Shown piece by piece: positions 25,776-35,177 of a stretch of DNA of 64,000 nt; the stretch's first letter is position 1; each line of letters opens with the position of its first letter. Position numbers and translations under genes: made by a program. The notes under the pieces were generated by a model. The model made no database searches and was not told the DNA's origin. It worked only from the letters and a program-made list of their open reading frames with translations. This DNA is from Chitinophaga sp. H8 (GTDB lineage: Bacteria > Bacteroidota > Bacteroidia > Chitinophagales > Chitinophagaceae), in contig NZ_JBEXAC010000002.1 of NCBI RefSeq assembly GCF_040567655.1, positions 868,001 through 932,000 on the forward strand, written 5' to 3'.

Positions 25776-27047
25776 TTAGTTGATTCTTTCAAAATGATAG
25801 CGGATAGGCATTGATTTCAGAATAGGAACTTCTCCGAATTCCTTAAAGGTTTTAAAAGTTTCCTGTAAAAAGTCAACGGGTTCATAATCCCGTACGGTTA
25901 CTTCCAGGATATCTTTTCCATTTTCCCGGAACGCTCTGAATCCAATTTCAGTCTCACGCTCATTCTTAGTGGTTGCAGAAAATGCTACATTTGCCTTACT
26001 CATTTTCATCACTTGTAAAGTAACTCTTGGAGGAGGCAATCCACCATCTTCCTGTAAATATTCTTTTTCTTCCTTAATAAAGGTTAAAGCGCCATTACGG
26101 AAATAGTTCTTTACATCACCCGTCATCGTTACTTTTAACTCATCTTTGGTAATTTCCAGGATATCCTTATCCGTATTTTTTGAAGGCAACAAATTACCGT
26201 CATCCATCGTGTTAAGAGCTAACCACTCCTGGTTAGAGAAAGCAGCATACTTCCATTTACCAACTATTTGCTCCAACGGACTGATGATGGTAATGCTGGC
26301 AGCTTCATATTCACCAGGAACAAAACCTACTACTTCCCCCACTTTCAGTTTAATGACATCCTTTCCTGTTTCTTTTTTGATGGACTTTAAGCTTACTACT
26401 CCTTTGGATTTACCAACAGGGATGATCACTTCTTTAGTACCTTCAAATGCATAATGCGTTCCTTCTACAGCAGTAGAGGCGGCATCTACCAGGATAGGAA
26501 TCTTCATTTCCTTTTCAGCTACAAAAGCACCTTTGGCTGTTTTAAGTACCAGGGTAACTTCTGTTGCAAGTCCCAGCTCGCTTTTCTCCTGTTCAAAAGA
26601 GTAAATGATTTCATCCTTATTTGCTACTGTAATGGTAGCAGACAGGTCTTTACCCGGTGCATAGCCTTCTGGCAGCTTACCTAAAGTGATCTGGATGGAT
26701 TTGCTAGCTACGTAATTGTCTTTAGCAGTAATTACAATTTCTGCACTGTTAGTACCTTTTTTAATTACAAATGCTTCTGCAGACACCTCATATTCTGTAC
26801 CTTTTACAGCATTTCCTGCCAGGGTAAACGGAACAGTCAGATCTTCTGAACCGGCATTAACGGTAGCCACTAACTTAACGGTTACAGAACCGGATGCGGG
26901 TAACGCAAATACACTCTTCTCCAGAGAAATAGATGCTGGTGTGGTGCTGTCCTTTTTACAAGCTGGCAATACAAATGCCGTCAGTAAAAAAGCTACTACC
27001 AGATTCCTGACATGCAGGAAAGTTGATTTTGATAACACTCCTTTCAT
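25776..27047 (-). CDS. Lipoprotein with two Calx-beta-like domains (SusE/F position)
   Basis: 423 residues. Lipobox LPAC with Cys30 followed by KK marks it as an outer-membrane lipoprotein. Two repeats of about 100 residues have Calx-beta features: DLTVPFTLAGNAVKGTEYEV then VIKKGTNSAEIVITAKDN, and again TAVEGTHYAFEGTKEVIIPVG. A distinct C-terminal beta-rich region (about 265-423) with IVGKWKYAAFSNQEW follows. It sits where SusE/SusF-type surface proteins lie in polysaccharide loci, so it may bind the peptide or glycan ligand at the surface. Binding role is inferred from gene order and fold. Confidence 0.72.
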   Translation of the reverse strand: MKGVLSKSTFLHVRNLVVAFLLTAFVLPACKKDSTTPASISLEKSVFALPASGSVTVKLVATVNAGSEDLTVPFTLAGNAVKGTEYEVSAEAFVIKKGTNSAEIVITAKDNYVASKSIQITLGKLPEGYAPGKDLSATITVANKDEIIYSFEQEKSELGLATEVTLVLKTAKGAFVAEKEMKIPILVDAASTAVEGTHYAFEGTKEVIIPVGKSKGVVSLKSIKKETGKDVIKLKVGEVVGFVPGEYEAASITIISPLEQIVGKWKYAAFSNQEWLALNTMDDGNLLPSKNTDKDILEITKDELKVTMTGDVKNYFRNGALTFIKEEKEYLQEDGGLPPPRVTLQVMKMSKANVAFSATTKNERETEIGFRAFRENGKDILEVTVRDYEPVDFLQETFKTFKEFGEVPILKSMPIRYHFERIN

Positions 27048-27068
27048 TTTCGTACTGTTTATTAATTG

Positions 27069-27263
27069 TTATTTAATGCTTTCATTGTATTCATCTCTCC
27101 TTTCCTTTACCAACGCTCTCTCTTCGGTAGTGAGTGACCTGGCCTGTGGTAAAACGTATTCCTTTTCATAACCCTTGGTCTTAGGCACCAGTTCTTCTTC
27201 TTTCTGGCAGCCTGCTGCCAGAACTAAAAAGGAGGTGAGTAATATGCTGATTATTGGTTTCAT
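27069..27263 (-). CDS. Small lipoprotein between SusD and the Calx-beta lipoprotein
   Basis: 64 residues with a clean lipoprotein signal (lipobox AAGC, Cys19 followed by QK). The remaining 45 residues are highly charged, with TTEERALVKERRDEYNES at the end, likely helical. I do not recognise a family. It is the fourth gene of the operon, 20 bp after the SusD gene and 21 bp before the Calx-beta lipoprotein gene. Tight spacing supports translation; it may be an accessory subunit of the SusCD complex. Confidence 0.72.
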   Translation of the reverse strand: MKPIISILLTSFLVLAAGCQKEEELVPKTKGYEKEYVLPQARSLTTEERALVKERRDEYNESIK

Positions 27264-27283
27264 GATCGTTTAGCTTAATAGTT

Positions 27284-28663
27284 TTAAAAAGTGTAACCGG
27301 GATTCTGTACCAGACCATCAATCAATTCTACGTCTGTACGTGGAATAGGGAAAGTGTACAGGTAAGGTTCGGTAATGTATTTCAACCCGTCCTTAGCTAC
27401 CCAAAAAGTAGGGCTGCCATTTCTTTTTAATTCAAACCAGCGGTCTCCTTCTCCGTAAAACTCTTTCCTCCGCTCATTCAATATGGCCTGCATCAGAGGG
27501 GTTAAAGGTTTACCCATAGCATCCTCTTGTACAAGGGCACTGTTATCTACAGCAGGTAAAGTAGTAGCGGTGAGTGGAGTATATCCCGTAATTCTTTTGG
27601 CTCTTAACAGGTTCAGATAATCCAGTGCTTTACCGGAATTGCCCTGATGTGCATAGGATTCTGCCAGCATCAAACACATTTCATCTGTACGGATGTTAGC
27701 CATCAGGTTCTTGGTATGCTGACGTTTTTTGTCCATCATCAGGTTAAACCTTACATCTCTTTCTTTTTCCACAAACAAGTCAATGAATCCTTTGCTCACA
27801 GGACGGGCTTTAATGATGGACATAGCAGAGTTGTAGGAAATATCCGTAGTGCCGGAGAACAAAAAGGACCGCATCAACACATTTCCTTTTTTAGCATTCC
27901 TCGCCTGCAGCATCTCTGTATAGGCTGTTCCTTCCTGCATAGGATATTTGCCTAATAACGCTTCAGCGATAGGGGTAGCTTTATCCCATTCTTTTGCCCA
28001 GAAATAAAAGCGGGCCAGATGTGCCTGTGTTACATCCTCTGTAAAACGATAGACCTCCTCTTTTACCTTAAAATCAACTGCCTTTTTAAAGTCACGCTCG
28101 ATGAAGTTCATCGTTTGTTTAAGGGTACTGCGTAATGGACGGGCCTCCATATCAAAATCAGTTACAATAGGTAGGCCTAACTGCTCTCCTTTTTGTGCAT
28201 TGTAAGGCTCGCAAAACTGACGCATCAATTGAAAATAACACACGGCACGTATGGCATAAGCGGTACCTAATACATTTTTATCCAGCTCCGTATTATCCGT
28301 TTTCAGGTTATTGATCACAATATTGCAGTCCCGGATACGCTGGTATAAGTCTTCGTAGTCCTTCTGTTTATTGTTGATATTTGCTCCCACGTAAATAGGC
28401 AGTGAGTTGCCGGCCGGATAGTTGGTAATACTGGCATCCAGATTATCTGCATAACACTCCAGGTTCAACAATGAGTTGGCGCTGCCAAGTATCAGATTAT
28501 CTCCGCCATAATCAATGTTGTTTAACATGCTATGGAGTAAGGCCACAAACTCTTCCGCCGTTTTAGGAATCGTTTTACCATATGGCTTAATATCCAGGTA
28601 TTTTTTGCAGGCAGATAACACCGTGGTTACCAATACCAATGCTATGATGAGATTTCTTTTCAT
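27284..28663 (-). CDS. RagB/SusD family nutrient-binding outer membrane lipoprotein
   Basis: 459 residues, lipobox LSAC with Cys19. The SusD N-terminal head (YLDIKPYGKTIPKTAEEFVALL) is present. TPR-like helices carry GTAYAIRAVCYFQLMRQFCEPY and a KGEQLGLPIVTDFD segment. The end has AILNERRKEFYGEGDRWFELKR, the family's C-terminal mark. SusD caps the SusC channel and captures the substrate. It lies 11 bp after the SusC gene. Substrate is unknown; the S9 peptidase at the head of the same operon suggests peptides. Confidence 0.93.
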   Translation of the reverse strand: MKRNLIIALVLVTTVLSACKKYLDIKPYGKTIPKTAEEFVALLHSMLNNIDYGGDNLILGSANSLLNLECYADNLDASITNYPAGNSLPIYVGANINNKQKDYEDLYQRIRDCNIVINNLKTDNTELDKNVLGTAYAIRAVCYFQLMRQFCEPYNAQKGEQLGLPIVTDFDMEARPLRSTLKQTMNFIERDFKKAVDFKVKEEVYRFTEDVTQAHLARFYFWAKEWDKATPIAEALLGKYPMQEGTAYTEMLQARNAKKGNVLMRSFLFSGTTDISYNSAMSIIKARPVSKGFIDLFVEKERDVRFNLMMDKKRQHTKNLMANIRTDEMCLMLAESYAHQGNSGKALDYLNLLRAKRITGYTPLTATTLPAVDNSALVQEDAMGKPLTPLMQAILNERRKEFYGEGDRWFELKRNGSPTFWVAKDGLKYITEPYLYTFPIPRTDVELIDGLVQNPGYTF

Positions 28664-28674
28664 ATACTTAGGTT

Positions 28675-31600
28675 TTAAAATCCAACACTCAATCCAAAAG
28701 AAACAGAACGGCTGATAGGATATACTGCACCTGGTGTTTCAGGATCAATACCGGAGTAGTTAGTAAACGTAAACAGGTTGTTCACTGAGCACGAAAAACC
28801 AACAGATTCAAGTTTCATTCTCTTTACCAGCTGTGGATCCAGGGAATAGGACAATGCCACAGAATTAATCCTTAAGTAGGATACCTTTTCCAGCAATGCT
28901 ACATCAGTAATAGAGCTGGTAGTAGGATTGGTCCTGTCCAGATACAAACGCTCTCCATATGCATCAATAATCCTGGGATAAGCATCTGTTCTCGGATTGT
29001 TGGCGGTCCAGCGGTTCACACGGTCCCGGTTTACATTCAGATGGTTGGTGTACAGGTCGTTATAGGTAGTAGGAATAGGTTCTCCCCCACTGTTTTCAAG
29101 AACACCGTAACCTGCAGGAGATAACAGTTTATTGACGATCTTACCGCCCAGTGAATAAGAACCTCCTATGCTTAATGACCATGTTTTATAGGTAACCCCG
29201 GTAGAAAATCCACCGGTAACAGGTGCATTATTGGTACCCAGGTAGAACAGGTAGTTATCCGCCTGACGTAAATCTTTCTCGTCTTTTATATCAGAGTCTG
29301 CACGTAACTGATAGCGGTATATCCCTGTTTCAGGATCAATGCCAATTAGTTTGCCGCTAAATACCGCATTCAAAGGATAGTTTACATAATTACTACCATA
29401 GATCATTCCGGTAGGCGACACATATTTGGTGAGTTTATTCTGGTTATAAGCCGCGTTTACAGATGTTCTCCAGGAAAAATCCCGCGTTTTAATATTCAGG
29501 GAAGAAAGGGTTACTTCCATTCCATTATTTGTTACTTCAGAAGTATTATACTTCTGCTCTGTAAACCCGGTGGTAGAAGGAACTCTTACGCCGGTTACCA
29601 GGTCTTTGCTGGTACGGGTATACACCTCTACCAATCCTTTTATGCGATCTTTAAACAATCCGAAATCAACGGCTGCTTTTAAGTCCCTGGTTTTCTCCCA
29701 GCGCAGATCCCGGTTGGGTGCATTCTGGATGCGGCCCATACGATAAAAGTCTTCGTATGTTTTACGGAATCCCTGCTCATAATTCATGACCAGCTGTGGA
29801 TATACGCTTTTATTAATGTTGCCGGTATAACCGGTGGCCACTCTTACGATCAAACTGCTCAATACACGTTGCAACGGCATCATAAATGGCTCCTGATCTA
29901 CATTCCAGGACAACCCTACCGACCATGCCGGATTAAATTGCTGGTCATTACCAAAGTTGTTGGAGCCATCAGTACGGGTGGTAAAACTCGCAATGTATTT
30001 ACGGTTGTAGCTATAATCCACAGATCCGTAAAAGGAAGCAAAGGCATCTTCTACAATACTCTGCCCGGCCATACCGTCTACTGCATTGGCAAAAGCAATG
30101 AACTGATCATAATTCAGCTTGCCATCTCCATCCGGCTGCGGTGGTACAGGAATGGACGAATTGCCGGAAAGCGGGTCATAGCCATACCGTTTGGCAAAAA
30201 CGCTCTTCGCATATTGTCCCCGTATTTCACTACCGGCTAATGCACTGATATGATGCAGGCTGTTAATATCCTTGTCATACATCAACTGCCCCCGCATGGT
30301 ATAGCTAGAGTTATTGGCAGATGTTTGTGTAATGGATCCATAAGTACGGGTAGATGGGAACTGGTCAAAAAATAACCGGTCCTGGAAAGCAGCATATGAA
30401 CTCTTTCCATTAATATTATCCGTTTGATTATGTGTGTAGGAATAAGATGCCAAACCGCTAAACCGGAAATTGTTGGAAATACGATAGGTTAAATCCATCG
30501 TGGCAGTACCGGAAAAATTCTTCGCCTGGCTGGATGTTTCATTCATTTCCCGCATGATATTGAATCCGCTCGGAGGCAAAGACACATCATACCCGCCATT
30601 GATCTTTTTCAGATTAAAATAGGTCTGATCCTTGGTATAAGAGCCATCTGTATTGTATGGCTTTTCATAAGGATTAGCAAAGTAAGCATACTTGAAAGGA
30701 TCCGTATTCATAGACGGCCCGTTAGAGGTCTGAAAAGACAGGTCCGAAATAAACCCAATGGATAAACGCTCGTTTGCTTTGATGTTAAATTTTGAACTAA
30801 CATTATACCGGTTAAAGTCCGTGTTCTTTACTAATCCGTTATTATTGGAGTAACCGAAAGACAAATAGTACGTATGGCTTTCTTTTCCACCGGAGAGTGA
30901 CAGGTAGTGGTTTTGTGATAAGGAATTTTGAAACAGTTCTCCAAACCAGTCTGTAGATGTTTTACCCAACTCGTTTATATAGGCATCCTGTTCTGCTTTG
31001 CTCATATTAGCAAAGTCTTCTTTACCGGAACGGATCATCCCTACTACACCTACTGTTGGATAATATCCTCCGCTACCAAATCCTTTAGCAGAAAACTCAT
31101 CCCACAACTCCTGTTCCCAGGCCAGCTTCTCTCTGGAATTCATGAGGTTACCATCCCGCTGAGGCCGCATTACTACGGAAAAGTTAGTAGAATAATTTAC
31201 TTTCATTTTACCTGCTACCCCTCGCTTGGTAGTAACTACGATCACACCGCCTGCTGCCCGTGAGCCATAGATGGCAGCAGCAGAGGCATCCTTCAGTATC
31301 GTTACGCTTTCAATATCGTTGGGATTGATCCCAGAGATACCGTCTGTAAACAGGGTATTAAAATCACCTGTTTTTACCTGGCTGGAAGATATTTTAGGAA
31401 TATCCTTTTGTAAGGGTACCCCATCTACCACCCACAATGGTTCTGCATTTCCGCTAATGGTATTGGTACCGCGGATACGCACTTTTGCAGATTCTCCTGG
31501 TCTGCCCGAAACAGCCATTACATTCACCCCTGCTACTTTTCCCTGTAACAGCTGGTCAATGTTTTTAAGCGGGCTCCCTTTAAGGTCATCTGCCTTCAAT

Positions 31601-32049
31601 ACGGCTACAGAACCGGTAGTTCTTTTCGTAGTGGTTTGGTTATAGCCGGTTACTACCACTTCGCCCAGTTGCGCCTCATCTGTTTTAAGAATCACATTTA
31701 AAATCTGTGCCCCTTCAATTTTCTTCTGCTGGGCTTTCATGCCTACATAGGAAAATTGCAGCACTGCTCCCGGTTGCACTTCCAGGGAAAACTTCCCATT
31801 ATCATCTGTACCACTTACCCGGGTAGTACCCTGAATAAAAATAGTGACGCCGGGAATCTTATTACCCTTTTCATCCATTACAACGCCAGTCACTTTTACC
31901 GGCTGTGTTGCAGGCGATTGGCTACTCACCGGCTGCTGAAATGCAAAGGCCTGGTGACCTGCCCCGCACATTAACAGACCACAAAAAGCCAGTTTTGTAA
32001 TCGTGGTTGATTTTAGATATAGGTTTATCATCCTTCCGTTTTTTTCCAT
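28675..32049 (-). CDS. SusC/RagA family TonB-linked outer membrane protein
   Basis: 1124 residues. A signal peptide ends near residue 36 (GHQAFA-FQ). A carboxypeptidase-regulatory-like domain (about 53-115, with GVVMDEKGNKIPGVTIFIQG) precedes the TonB box region and plug (GEVVVTGYNQTTTKRTTGSVA, LLQGKVAGVNV, VRIRGTNTISG, PLWVVDGVP), and the rest is a 22-strand barrel ending in aromatic SVSFGLSVGF. No STN domain is seen, so no direct sigma/anti-sigma signalling is expected. It forms the channel of the SusCD pair. The gene is 21 bp after the S9 peptidase gene and 11 bp before SusD. Confidence 0.95.
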   Translation of the reverse strand: MEKNGRMINLYLKSTTITKLAFCGLLMCGAGHQAFAFQQPVSSQSPATQPVKVTGVVMDEKGNKIPGVTIFIQGTTRVSGTDDNGKFSLEVQPGAVLQFSYVGMKAQQKKIEGAQILNVILKTDEAQLGEVVVTGYNQTTTKRTTGSVAVLKADDLKGSPLKNIDQLLQGKVAGVNVMAVSGRPGESAKVRIRGTNTISGNAEPLWVVDGVPLQKDIPKISSSQVKTGDFNTLFTDGISGINPNDIESVTILKDASAAAIYGSRAAGGVIVVTTKRGVAGKMKVNYSTNFSVVMRPQRDGNLMNSREKLAWEQELWDEFSAKGFGSGGYYPTVGVVGMIRSGKEDFANMSKAEQDAYINELGKTSTDWFGELFQNSLSQNHYLSLSGGKESHTYYLSFGYSNNNGLVKNTDFNRYNVSSKFNIKANERLSIGFISDLSFQTSNGPSMNTDPFKYAYFANPYEKPYNTDGSYTKDQTYFNLKKINGGYDVSLPPSGFNIMREMNETSSQAKNFSGTATMDLTYRISNNFRFSGLASYSYTHNQTDNINGKSSYAAFQDRLFFDQFPSTRTYGSITQTSANNSSYTMRGQLMYDKDINSLHHISALAGSEIRGQYAKSVFAKRYGYDPLSGNSSIPVPPQPDGDGKLNYDQFIAFANAVDGMAGQSIVEDAFASFYGSVDYSYNRKYIASFTTRTDGSNNFGNDQQFNPAWSVGLSWNVDQEPFMMPLQRVLSSLIVRVATGYTGNINKSVYPQLVMNYEQGFRKTYEDFYRMGRIQNAPNRDLRWEKTRDLKAAVDFGLFKDRIKGLVEVYTRTSKDLVTGVRVPSTTGFTEQKYNTSEVTNNGMEVTLSSLNIKTRDFSWRTSVNAAYNQNKLTKYVSPTGMIYGSNYVNYPLNAVFSGKLIGIDPETGIYRYQLRADSDIKDEKDLRQADNYLFYLGTNNAPVTGGFSTGVTYKTWSLSIGGSYSLGGKIVNKLLSPAGYGVLENSGGEPIPTTYNDLYTNHLNVNRDRVNRWTANNPRTDAYPRIIDAYGERLYLDRTNPTTSSITDVALLEKVSYLRINSVALSYSLDPQLVKRMKLESVGFSCSVNNLFTFTNYSGIDPETPGAVYPISRSVSFGLSVGF

Positions 32050-32070
32050 GTTAATGTTGATGTACTACAA

Positions 32071-34401
32071 TCACTCGTGTTTTATAATATCTCTATCCTG
32101 CTGAGGCTGGCCCAATAAGTTTTCAACGAAGTAATACCGGATCAGATTGGTATAGTACTTGTCTCCCAGGCCATGATCTTTTCCTGGTAGAATCATCATA
32201 TCAAAACGTTTGTTGGCTTTTATTAAGGCATCTACCAAACGTAGTGTACTGGCAGGATGTACATTTTTGTCCACATCCCCGGTGATCAAAAACAACTTGC
32301 CTTTCAGGTTGGCAGCCAGTTCTGTATTGGTGGGTATTTTAGTTTCAAATTTATAGATACTGGAATCTCCTCGCTGCTGCGTTTTCATCGTGATTCCATG
32401 GTAGGTTTCACCCCACCACTGGGTATAGATATTGTTGTCATGATTCCCTGAAGCAGAAACAGCCACTTTATAAAAATCAGGGTAGGTTAGCATGGCTGCC
32501 GTACTCATCATACCTCCACCCGAATGTCCATAAATACCTACTCGGTTAAGGTCAATGAATGCATACCGGTCGGCTAGTTGTTCTATCACAAACTTATCAT
32601 CTGCCAAAGCATAGTCCCGTAAATTGCCGTAACCAAAACAATGGAATGCTTTCCCACGGATAGGGCTGCTTCCTCTATAGGCTACATTAATCACTACAAA
32701 GCCCAGTTGTGCCAGTGACTGATTATAATTATCGTCAATAGTAAATTTCCGCGGAATGAAATCTTCCTGAGGACCAGGATATACATTGGAAATAATAGGA
32801 TACTTTTTAGTGCTGTCCAGATTAAATGGCAGATACATCACACCATACAAATCCGTAACACCATCTGCGGCCTTTATTTTCAGCAGTTGCGGTTTCTTCC
32901 ATCCTGTTTGGGATAATGCGGTCAGATCAGTCTGCTCCAGCTCCAGCAGCTGGCGGCCGGCCATATTCCTTACAATATTCACGGGCGCCATATCCATACG
33001 GGAATAGGTATCCAGCAAATACCGCTTATCCTTCGACAAGGAAATATCATGATAACCATTTCCCGGTGTCAGTAACGTAAAGCCGGTGCCATCAAATTTT
33101 ACCTTGTAATACATCCTGTAATAAGGATCTATTCCTTTTTCGCGGCCATATCCTTCTATGATCAAAGCATGCCCTGCTGTATCAATGGTATGGATATCCC
33201 CGGCTACAAACAATCCGGTAGTAATTGCATTTTTAAAGTTGCCCTGATTGTCGTACCGGTAATATTGTCCATACCCTGTCCTTTCTGACCACCACAAAAT
33301 ATCTTTGCCATCATTCAATATGTTGCAGGTAAACAGTTGATCATTAAAATGCGGGGCACAGGTCTCTGTAATTACTTCAAATACTTCACCTGTATTGGCA
33401 TCCAGCCTGCACAGGTCCATCTGATCGTTGGTCCTGTTCCTTCTTAAAAAGTATACATACCGGTCACTGTTTATAATTTGCGGGGCATACAACACCGTTT
33501 TACCATTGTTGAGCGTGGATTGCAGTATGATCCGCTGATCAGGGTATTTGGCAATATTTATCTTCCTGGCTTTTCTTTGGGATACATCAAATGTAAATAA
33601 CTCATATTGCACCACATCAGCATCGCCTGGAATGGGAAATTTATAAGTAGATACAGTAGGCCTGGGTAAAGATAAACTGTTGATAATAGACATCTCGCCT
33701 ACAGCACGTTTGTCTTCCCGCACTGCCACCAGTTGCCTGGAGTTCTTTAACCAATATACGCTGGCGCTGTACTTTTTTTCATCTGTTGTTGCACTGTTGG
33801 CGCCGATGAAAGAATAGTAAGGTGCACCATCAAAAGTAAGGCGGGTACTGGTGTCTTCATCACTTTTCTGTAAGTATAAGTCATGCTTGTATGCGTATAC
33901 AAACCAGGCGCTATCAGGTGAAAACTTTTTCCAGGAAGGCTGAAAAGAAGGCCTGGTTTGCGTCTTGACAGGCTCTTCTTTAGGTATTTCCTTCAGTACT
34001 TTGGTACGTATGTTATAGGAAAACCGTTTACGGCTGCTTTCAAAAGTAAAATGATCCGGCTCTTTAGCAGAAAATGTAATGCTATACATCTTCAGGTTAT
34101 TAGCTTCATAGAGCTGGCTGGTGAGGGCGGTCAGCTTACCGGCCATCTCCCTGCTGTTAAACATTATTACTTTCTCCTTCCTCGTCGGGTTTACCAGATA
34201 ATAATTGGTTCCCTCTCTGGTGGTTACTGTATAGTGAAACAATCCACTGTTATCTATCCAGTTGGGGGAGATCTGTGTATTTTGAACATACTTCCCCAAG
34301 TTCTCATTTGAATACTTGTCGGCAATACGTAAGTCTGCTTTTTGTGCATATACGTTTCCTATACCCAACAAGAATACTATAACGCCAAACGTGCGCATCA
34401 T
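32071..34401 (-). CDS. S9 family (dipeptidyl peptidase IV type) exported serine peptidase
   Basis: 776 residues with a signal peptide (cleaved near VYA, residue 19). An N-terminal beta-propeller (about 40-480) is followed by the alpha/beta-hydrolase domain: nucleophile Ser in YGHSGGGMM near 625, Asp in ITGDVDKNVHPAST near 707, and His in LPGKDHGLGD near 742. DPP IV-like enzymes remove dipeptides, often after proline. It is first in the operon with SusC, SusD and two lipoproteins, giving an outer-membrane peptide-degrading and uptake unit. Regulation is unknown; the 776-base region upstream holds a LacI-type palindrome. Confidence 0.92.
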   Translation of the reverse strand: MMRTFGVIVFLLGIGNVYAQKADLRIADKYSNENLGKYVQNTQISPNWIDNSGLFHYTVTTREGTNYYLVNPTRKEKVIMFNSREMAGKLTALTSQLYEANNLKMYSITFSAKEPDHFTFESSRKRFSYNIRTKVLKEIPKEEPVKTQTRPSFQPSWKKFSPDSAWFVYAYKHDLYLQKSDEDTSTRLTFDGAPYYSFIGANSATTDEKKYSASVYWLKNSRQLVAVREDKRAVGEMSIINSLSLPRPTVSTYKFPIPGDADVVQYELFTFDVSQRKARKINIAKYPDQRIILQSTLNNGKTVLYAPQIINSDRYVYFLRRNRTNDQMDLCRLDANTGEVFEVITETCAPHFNDQLFTCNILNDGKDILWWSERTGYGQYYRYDNQGNFKNAITTGLFVAGDIHTIDTAGHALIIEGYGREKGIDPYYRMYYKVKFDGTGFTLLTPGNGYHDISLSKDKRYLLDTYSRMDMAPVNIVRNMAGRQLLELEQTDLTALSQTGWKKPQLLKIKAADGVTDLYGVMYLPFNLDSTKKYPIISNVYPGPQEDFIPRKFTIDDNYNQSLAQLGFVVINVAYRGSSPIRGKAFHCFGYGNLRDYALADDKFVIEQLADRYAFIDLNRVGIYGHSGGGMMSTAAMLTYPDFYKVAVSASGNHDNNIYTQWWGETYHGITMKTQQRGDSSIYKFETKIPTNTELAANLKGKLFLITGDVDKNVHPASTLRLVDALIKANKRFDMMILPGKDHGLGDKYYTNLIRYYFVENLLGQPQQDRDIIKHE

Positions 34402-35177
34402 GGTTCCCTTTCCTTTTCTCCTAAAAAATGTAGCTGTTAATTAAGCTGGTAGTCCCTCCAGGACTAGTACAGTACCGCGGTAATTATTTGAAACACGCGG
34501 TTATACGTTCCATACTTCCGTTTTATGGCGCGCACAGCAGTTGTTGAATATTGCGTGTAACCCCTGTATCATAAGCATAAGCATTCACATCTCCCCCATT
34601 CAGATGAAGGACGTTAATAGTTCCGTTTCCGTAAATTCAGGTTTTTACCTGGCTGGTTGCATCACTAAAGCTGCATAAGCAATTGGCTAAATTTTGTTCC
34701 TGTAAGTGCGCTGATACTTTTTTATATCCCGTTGTGTTGCTGCATAGTTAGCTAACAGTAGATATTTCAATGGTATTGGCTTCTGTACATAAAGGGCGAA
34801 TTTAATACAATTTTATTTCTTTTTTTATGTAAGCGCTGTTACAATTTGGAGAACTCCGCAATTTTTAATACGTACCAATCAGCTTAAACGTATAGAACAA
34901 CCTGATTGGATAAACTTTTTTTCCTCAACGGCATTGGATTACGGACAAATAATAGTAGTAGAAAAATAATATCAGCTTCACACCATATTCATTTTCTTTT
35001 CATACATCTCCTGTAATGCCCGATCCTGTCTTGTGCGTTCCCCTATCCCTTTATCAATAAGCGTTTCCGTATATTATTACCTGATGGTTTTCAAGTTTGT
35101 TATTGAATTGTTAATGCATGGAAGTAAATATTTCTTTTGTGCGGCAGACACCAATGAAAAACGACTGCTGAAAAAAA
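34402..35177. other. Long intergenic region upstream of the S9-SusCD operon
   Basis: No credible gene in 776 bases. It should hold the leftward operon promoter. Features seen: a small hairpin TAGTCC/GGACTA at 34450-34466, which would be in the mRNA leader; a near-palindrome at 34828-34843 (TGTAAGCGCTGTTACA); an A/T-rich tract at 34800-34830. No exact TAnnTTTG on the minus strand was found. Confidence 0.5.
34828..34843. promoter_or_regulatory. LacI/CRE-like near-palindrome
   Basis: TGTAAGCGCTGTTACA has outer half-sites TGTAA and TTACA around a GCGC core, one base off full symmetry. LacI/GalR family operators look like this. It is 427 bases upstream of the S9 peptidase start. No LacI-type gene is in the window. 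Confidence 0.35.
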
